Positions 62,001-64,000 of a stretch of 64,000 nucleotides of DNA are shown here, in pieces. Within the stretch, counting starts at the first letter, position 1. The number at the start of each line of letters is the position of its first letter. The notes beneath the pieces were generated by a model. The model did no database searches, was not told where the DNA came from, and saw only the letters and a program-made list of their open reading frames with translations. Where the stretch lies: the NCBI RefSeq assembly GCF_030409685.1, contig NZ_JAUFQJ010000001.1, positions 421,076 through 485,075 on the forward strand, read 5' to 3'. The stretch comes from Ferruginibacter paludis (GTDB lineage: Bacteria > Bacteroidota > Bacteroidia > Chitinophagales > Chitinophagaceae). A program made the position numbers and the translations under genes.

Positions 62001-62365
62001 GTAACTACCACTTCCTTTAAAACAGAAGTGGCTGGTGTTAATGCTACTTCCGCTGCGTATGGTTCGCCCAGATTCAGATTAATATTATCGATTGTTTGTT
62101 TATTGTAACCCACCGATTCTACCGTAAGCAAGTAGGGCCCGCCGACAACCGTATTTGGAATGGAAAAATTGCCATCTTTCTTAGAAGTAGTAACATATTT
62201 GGTTCCTGATGGCTGATGGACAGCTGTAATGGTGGCGCCTGCAAGAGCGGTGCCGTTTTCAGCTTTTACAAAACCGGTAATGCTACTGGTGGTAACCTGG
62301 GCGCTGATTGCAAGGGGGATTGCAAAAAAGGCCAGGACAATGAAACAGATTTTTTTTATAAGCAT
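59033..62365 (-). CDS. TonB-dependent outer-membrane receptor, Oar-like, with regulatory N-domain (second copy)
   Basis: A 1110-residue paralogue of the gene at 55327 with the same layout. I chose the ATG at 62365, giving a signal peptide that starts [23 protein letters not shown], over the in-frame ATG at 62386. Regulatory domain about 22-110 ([21 protein letters not shown]); plug about 130-250 ([49 protein letters not shown]-like); barrel to the end (MQIGLRYIF). [16 protein letters not shown] is the matching Ca-like loop. The two copies are separated by a terminator, so they are regulated separately. A perfect palindrome lies upstream. Confidence 0.9.
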   Translation of the reverse strand: [1110 protein letters not shown]

Positions 62366-62410
62366 AGAGCTATTTTTAAGGCACAAAGGAAAGTAAATAT
62401 CCGGTACTAA

Positions 62411-62428
62411 TGTTAATTTAAATTAACA
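62411..62428. promoter_or_regulatory. Perfect 18-base palindrome upstream of the second TonB receptor gene
   Basis: TGTTAATTTAAATTAACA reads the same on both strands, 46 to 63 bases before the ATG at 62365, in the range of an operator. It is AT-only apart from its outer G and C, so chance cannot be excluded. Confidence 0.45.
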
Positions 62429-62522
62429 ACTTGTAAAGGCATGTGTGGGTATTTGATCGCTGCTTTGATTAAAACTATTTCTTATTCCGCAAATGAGAAC
62501 CATAGCAAAGCATAAACCTTGT

Positions 62523-62530
62523 TAACTTTG
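62523..62530 (+). promoter_or_regulatory. Candidate -7 box of ribBA
   Basis: TAACTTTG matches TAnnTTTG, 19 bases before the ATG at 62550. No TTTG is at the -33 position. The leader would be about 13 bases, too short for an FMN riboswitch. Confidence 0.4.
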
Positions 62531-62549
62531 CAAAAAATATAAATAACTT

Positions 62550-63758
62550 ATGTTAGATAGTATTGAAAGTGCGATTGACGACATAAAAAATGGCAAACTG
62601 GTAATAGTGGTGGATGATGAAGACAGGGAAAATGAAGGCGATTTTATTACCGCAGCAGAAAATGTTACTCCGGAAATTATCAATTTTATGAGTACTTACG
62701 GAAGAGGGCTTATTTGTGCACCACTATCAGAAGAACGCTGCGATGTTTTGCACCTGCAAGCCATGGTAAGCGACAATACTTCGTTGCATGCTACCCCGTT
62801 TACGGTTAGTGTAGATTTGCTGGGCCACGGTTGTACAACTGGTATATCGGCTCATGACAGGTCCAAAACGGTGCTGGCATTGATTGATCCGGAAACAAAA
62901 CCGCAGGACCTCGGCAGACCGGGACATATTTTTCCTCTGCGGGCACGGAAGGGTGGTGTATTGAGAAGGTCGGGACATACAGAGGCAACCATTGACCTTG
63001 CGAGACTGGCAGGTTTTGAACCGGCTGGTGTATTGGTGGAGATAATGAATGAAGATGGTTCAATGGCCAGGCTGCCGGAGTTGAAGGAAATCGCCAAACG
63101 CTTTGATTTGAAGGCTGTATCCATTAAAGATTTGATTGCCTACAGGCTGAGCAAGGAATCACTTATTGAGGAGGAAGAGAAAGTACAGATGCCAACGAAA
63201 TATGGCATGTTTGAACTGATTGCTTTTAAACAATTAAATACAGGCGATATACACCTGGCAATTAAAAAAGGCGACTGGGAAAAAGATGAACCGGTGATGG
63301 TAAGGGTGCACAGCAGTTGCATGACAGGAGACATATTGGGTTCGCTGCGTTGTGACTGTGGCGATCAGTTGCATAAGGCATTAAAAATGATTGAGGAAGC
63401 AGGAAAAGGTCTTGTGCTGTACATGAACCAGGAGGGCAGGGGAATTGGATTGCTGAATAAATTGAAAGCATATAAACTACAGGAACAGGGAATGGATACA
63501 GTAGAAGCCAACCTGCAACTGGGTTTTGGAATGGACGAGAGAGATTATGGAGTAGGGGCGCAGATACTACGTCATATGGGCATCAGTAAAATGAAGCTGA
63601 TGAGCAACAATCCGAAAAAGCGTGCAGGATTACTGGGCTACGGACTGGAAGTTGTTGAAACTATTCCAATTGAAATAAAGGCCAACAAACACAACGAAAA
63701 ATACCTTGCTACCAAAAGGGATAAAATGGGGCATAATATTATGAACGAGCAGCAATAG
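62550..63758 (+). CDS. ribBA: Bifunctional DHBP synthase / GTP cyclohydrolase II
   Basis: A 402-residue riboflavin-pathway enzyme. The N-terminal half (about 1-205) is 3,4-dihydroxy-2-butanone 4-phosphate synthase: [38 protein letters not shown] and [18 protein letters not shown] are its motifs. The C-terminal half (about 210-400) is GTP cyclohydrolase II, with Zn ligands in [19 protein letters not shown] and the segment [23 protein letters not shown]. Both active-site sets look intact. It is monocistronic with a terminator. Confidence 0.97.
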   Translation: MLDSIESAIDDIKNGKLVIVVDDEDRENEGDFITAAENVTPEIINFMSTYGRGLICAPLSEERCDVLHLQAMVSDNTSLHATPFTVSVDLLGHGCTTGISAHDRSKTVLALIDPETKPQDLGRPGHIFPLRARKGGVLRRSGHTEATIDLARLAGFEPAGVLVEIMNEDGSMARLPELKEIAKRFDLKAVSIKDLIAYRLSKESLIEEEEKVQMPTKYGMFELIAFKQLNTGDIHLAIKKGDWEKDEPVMVRVHSSCMTGDILGSLRCDCGDQLHKALKMIEEAGKGLVLYMNQEGRGIGLLNKLKAYKLQEQGMDTVEANLQLGFGMDERDYGVGAQILRHMGISKMKLMSNNPKKRAGLLGYGLEVVETIPIEIKANKHNEKYLATKRDKMGHNIMNEQQ

Positions 63759-63889
63759 CAATGTCTGACGGCTGATTTTGTGATGGCTGATTTCTGTAGA
63801 TTCAAAAAGTATTTCTCTTTAAAATCAATCCTAATATTTGCCGGGGAAATATTAGCGATTTGAAGGTTCGGCAAACAGGTAACGTAAGG

Positions 63890-63923
63890 AAAGGGTTTTA
63901 TCCGAAAGGTTGAGCCCTTTTTT
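63890..63923 (+). terminator. Terminator of ribBA
   Basis: AAAGGG pairs with CCCTTT around an 18-base loop, with two further weak pairs and a T-run. It lies about 130 bases after the ribBA stop. Nothing else is seen from 63924 to the window end. Confidence 0.6.
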
Positions 63924-64000
63924 ATTGGTTGTAATAAAAGGTATAATACTGAAAAATAGTTGGTAAAATCTGTTGTAATCCTTTATAGTATTCATTTTGA

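Noticed and set aside
62461..62549. An FMN riboswitch before ribBA
   Set aside because: The predicted leader is only about 13 bases and no RFN-element motifs are visible.

Overview
The window looks like a chromosomal segment of a Bacteroidota bacterium, most likely family Chitinophagaceae. The evidence is: Bacteroidetes-type promoters (TTTG, about 19 bases, TAnnTTTG) before several genes and the tRNA; two Oar-like TonB-dependent receptors with carboxypeptidase-regulatory N-domains; a type IX secretion C-terminal domain; a 1113-residue SecA; lipoproteins with a Cys-Lys-Lys start; and sparse use of Shine-Dalgarno sites in the core genes.

Layout. 1-5.2 kb: RND efflux pump and its lipoprotein adaptor, then a DUF2490 outer-membrane protein. 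5.3-11.8 kb: cysteine synthase, an orphan PAS histidine kinase, a T9SS cargo protein, a two-gene ABC transporter and a COG4315-type lipoprotein. 12.2-19.7 kb: secA, atpG, scpB and lysA. 19.9-34.3 kb: DoxX-like and MFS membrane proteins, an alpha-2-macroglobulin and penicillin-binding protein 1C pair (periplasmic defence/wall repair) interrupted by a DUF1016 nuclease gene, and a papain-like protease. 34.4-43.5 kb: an epimerase, a thioredoxin-like protein, a DUF4442 protein, a flavin reductase, a beta-CASP metallo-hydrolase, DUF2809, a prokaryotic Cys-loop-type ligand-gated channel and a two-domain fasciclin lipoprotein.

43.67-51.52 kb is a mobile element of about 7.8 kb integrated into the 3' end of tRNA-Glu(TTC). 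It is bounded by a 24-base direct repeat. The plus-strand operon encodes a tyrosine recombinase, an unknown protein, an excisionase-like HTH protein, a one-TM protein, an HUH replication initiator and a small protein. The right half is a minus-strand series of single genes, mostly lipoproteins. Three of these are each bounded by their own imperfect inverted repeats and separated by related junction sequences of about 175-180 bases, which resembles a gene-cassette array. This is the most unusual structure in the window.

51.5-64 kb: tRNA-Glu, trmD, an S4 RNA-binding protein, a dipeptidyl-peptidase IV homologue, two Oar-like TonB receptors and ribBA.

Intergenic DNA also holds a dispersed repeat of about 55 bases in five places, one 141-base composite palindromic element, and many hairpin terminators. 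No rRNA, CRISPR array or complete insertion sequence was seen.
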